Source of the DNA: a virus
DNA length: 24,057 bases
IMG/VR virus record: IMGVR_UViG_3300002223_000433
Location: 1 to 24,057 of that record
Strand: one strand, 5' to 3'
Shown: piece after piece, positions 23,153-24,057 of the stretch
Numbering within the stretch: position 1 is the stretch's first letter
Layout: every line of letters starts with the position of its first letter
Notes under the pieces: generated by a model
What the model saw: only the letters and a program-made list of their open reading frames with translations
Database searches by the model: none
What the model was told of the DNA's origin: nothing
Position numbers and translations under genes: made by a program

Positions 23153-23491
23153 ATGCGGTACGAATGGGTGTCTCTCGGCCAGGCAGCGTCCCTCACCGGA
23201 GTCCCTGTGCGGAGACTCCGGACACTCGCCTTGCGTGGCAAAGTGCCGGTCTCGTGGCCGACTGGACGCCAGATACGGTTCTCCTATCCGTGGCTCTTGG
23301 CCTATCTCGACTTCCGCTATGCCGATCGCCGGGCCTGTCTGCTGGCCGCCGCCCATCGTCCACCCGCTCCCGTCCTGCCGTCACTCGCGCTCACAGAGGG
23401 CCCCCCCTGGGCCCCTCTGTGCCCAGCCGACACCGCTAAAATGTTAGTCATTTGGAGACGCACGCCGCGCAGATCGATGGTGCTCGGATGA
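23153..23491 (+). CDS. Excisionase-type HTH protein with extended tail, 112 aa
   Basis: ATG at 23153 lies 2 nt after the upstream stop. Residues 5-52 (WVSLGQAASLTGVPVRRLRTLALRGKVPVSW, then TGRQIRFSYPWLLAYL) follow the MerR/excisionase winged-helix pattern, with helix 2 around VPVRRLRTLALRG and the wing around GRQIRFSY. The C-terminal 50 residues are Pro/Ala/Arg-rich and probably disordered. Part of the tail is encoded across a strong GC hairpin at 23392-23421. It overlaps the next gene by ATGA. It and the 66-aa HTH protein on the opposite strand are the two DNA-binding candidates for the switch region. Confidence 0.7.
   Translation: MRYEWVSLGQAASLTGVPVRRLRTLALRGKVPVSWPTGRQIRFSYPWLLAYLDFRYADRRACLLAAAHRPPAPVLPSLALTEGPPWAPLCPADTAKMLVIWRRTPRRSMVLG
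23392..23421 (+). other. Strong GC hairpin inside the HTH gene
   Basis: CACAGAGGG (23392-23400) pairs perfectly with CCCTCTGTG (23413-23421). The 12-base loop itself contains CCC...GGG that can extend the stem past one bulged C. No T-run follows, so a rho-independent terminator is not supported. It could act as an RNase site or attenuator within the operon. Confidence 0.55.
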
Positions 23492-23760
23492 CGGGGTTCC
23501 ACTTCTCCGGTCGGGCGGTCTCGGCCCGGTCCCGACAGCGCCTCGTGCAGGGGAACCCGGTCCCCTGTTGGTACGATGGGGTCTGGCACTTCGCGTTCCC
23601 AGGGCGAGAACCGGAGGGCGAGCTCCCGCCCTGTCCCGCGCTCCAGATCATGGACACCGCACGGGACCGTCCCTTTCCGCCCATGACGTGGGCGAGTTTT
23701 ACCTTAGAACGCATCGAGTCCCTTCAAGCCCGCCTCCAGATGCAGAAACACCGCCCATGA
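23488..23760 (+). CDS. Hypothetical protein, 90 aa
   Basis: ATG at 23488 forms ATGA with the HTH stop; a TTG 36 nt earlier could extend it but overlaps more. It reads MTGFHFSGRAVSARSRQRLVQGNPVPCWYDGVWHFAFPG, a compact basic and aromatic start, then a Pro-rich stretch (EGELPPCPAL), then a helical end (ERIESLQARLQMQKH). No family is recognised. Overlaps on both sides support its being real. Confidence 0.55.
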   Translation: MTGFHFSGRAVSARSRQRLVQGNPVPCWYDGVWHFAFPGREPEGELPPCPALQIMDTARDRPFPPMTWASFTLERIESLQARLQMQKHRP

Positions 23761-23933
23761 CCCCGCCCGTCTTTCTGCCCCTGTGCAGCCTGTGTGGGGC
23801 CGTGTGTGGCGTCAAGGGGAAACCGTATCACTGGCACTCTGCACCTTCTCCGATCTCCGTGCTCGGACTCCCCACTTGCCAGATTGTTGTGCTCTGTTCT
23901 GACTGCCTCAAGACATTCGCTGCCCTCAACTGA
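23757..23933 (+). CDS. Two-CxxC zinc-ribbon micro-protein, 58 aa
   Basis: ATG at 23757 overlaps the previous stop (ATGA). It has C10-x2-C13 (CSLC), then C17, H25/H27, C41, and C47-x2-C50 (CSDC), which is the ligand spacing of a small zinc ribbon. The rest is short loops and a C-terminal helix (LKTFAALN). Such mini-ribbons bind nucleic acid or proteins, but no specific role can be read. It is the last gene of the rightward operon and ends 8 nt inside a converging ORF. Confidence 0.63.
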   Translation: MTPPVFLPLCSLCGAVCGVKGKPYHWHSAPSPISVLGLPTCQIVVLCSDCLKTFAALN

Positions 23934-24057
23934 CCGGCGGCCACGCCTCCAGTACCTGCTCGATCAGCACCAACCGTCTCTCCACCGTCTCCCGGACTCC
24001 ACTCCCCGCCGCGGTACTCCGTTCCTGTTCCAACAACACCTTCACCACCCGTGCCTG
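23926..24057 (-). CDS. C-terminal end of a minus-strand ORF (start beyond window)
   Basis: The minus strand is open from base 24057 to a TGA at 23926 (43 residues). It reads QARVVKVLLEQERSTAAG, then VRETVERRLVLIEQVLEAWPPVS, an amphipathic helix with natural amino-acid balance. The plus strand is also open here, but its reading is a low-complexity Ser/Thr/Pro string. It would converge on and overlap the zinc-ribbon gene by 8 nt. It is too short to assign a function. Confidence 0.45.
   Translation of the reverse strand, partial: QARVVKVLLEQERSTAAGSGVRETVERRLVLIEQVLEAWPPVS

Noticed and set aside
23437-23442. TAAAAT as a -10 for an internal promoter in the rightward operon
   Set aside because: No -35-like hexamer lies 16-18 bases upstream; the upstream bases are the GC hairpin.
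1-24057. CRISPR array, tRNA gene or IS element
   Set aside because: No spaced direct repeats, cloverleaf-type segment or transposase frame was noticed; the only repeats found lie in coding regions of structural or secreted proteins.

Overview
This window reads as the virion-assembly (late) half of a tailed dsDNA bacteriophage genome, most likely a short-tailed podovirus. It is about 57-60% GC by eye, almost fully coding, and has no tRNA, rRNA, IS element, CRISPR or integrase that I can see. The podovirus inference rests on the gene set: large terminase, portal, scaffold, major capsid protein, two short head-tail adaptors, a roughly 760-residue tail nozzle protein, fibre-type proteins, a set of ejection-protein-like genes including one of 1303 residues, and a fibre-like protein. 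No tape measure, tail tube or sheath gene is visible. The host cannot be named; Shine-Dalgarno (SD) sequences of the GGAGG type and sigma70-like promoters point to a bacterium.

Leftward (minus-strand) module, 22170 down to base 1. A small excisionase-type helix-turn-helix (HTH) protein, an unknown 117-aa protein and a zinc-ribbon protein come first. A promoter (TTGACA, 17 bp, TAACGT) then overlaps the zinc-ribbon stop codon, and its predicted transcript starts with a nested hairpin leading into a GTG-started HTH protein, the small-terminase candidate. After it come a 48-aa basic protein, a predicted secreted 288-aa protein with a Lys-Gly tract, TerL, a single-TM coiled-coil protein, portal, scaffold, capsid, a hairpin, a 101-aa head protein, two adaptors of similar architecture, a 69-aa decapeptide-repeat protein, the nozzle, a decapeptide-repeat fibre protein, a 124-aa tip-like protein, three internal-virion or ejection candidates, a 161-aa protein, and a fibre-like protein with a signal peptide that runs off the left edge. 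Nearly all junctions are overlaps (1, 4, 8, 11 or 13 nt) or gaps of a few bases, so the module looks like one translationally coupled operon.

Rightward (plus-strand) module, 22232 to 23933. Seven tiny genes are mostly chained by ATGA overlaps: a 31-aa membrane peptide, a 69-aa protein, three Cys-rich putative zinc proteins, an excisionase-type HTH protein and a 90-aa unknown. A minus-strand ORF entering from the right edge converges on the last of them.

The two modules diverge from a 61-bp spacer (22171-22231) carrying two overlapping, opposed sigma70-like promoters. Each is predicted to start transcription only about 4-5 nt before its first ATG, so both first messages may be leaderless. That spacer, the hairpin-headed TerS transcript, the secreted protein between the terminase genes, the cysteine cluster inserted in TerL and the zinc micro-gene operon are the least ordinary parts of the window. 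Functions below are assigned by reading translated sequences from memory; no database search was possible.
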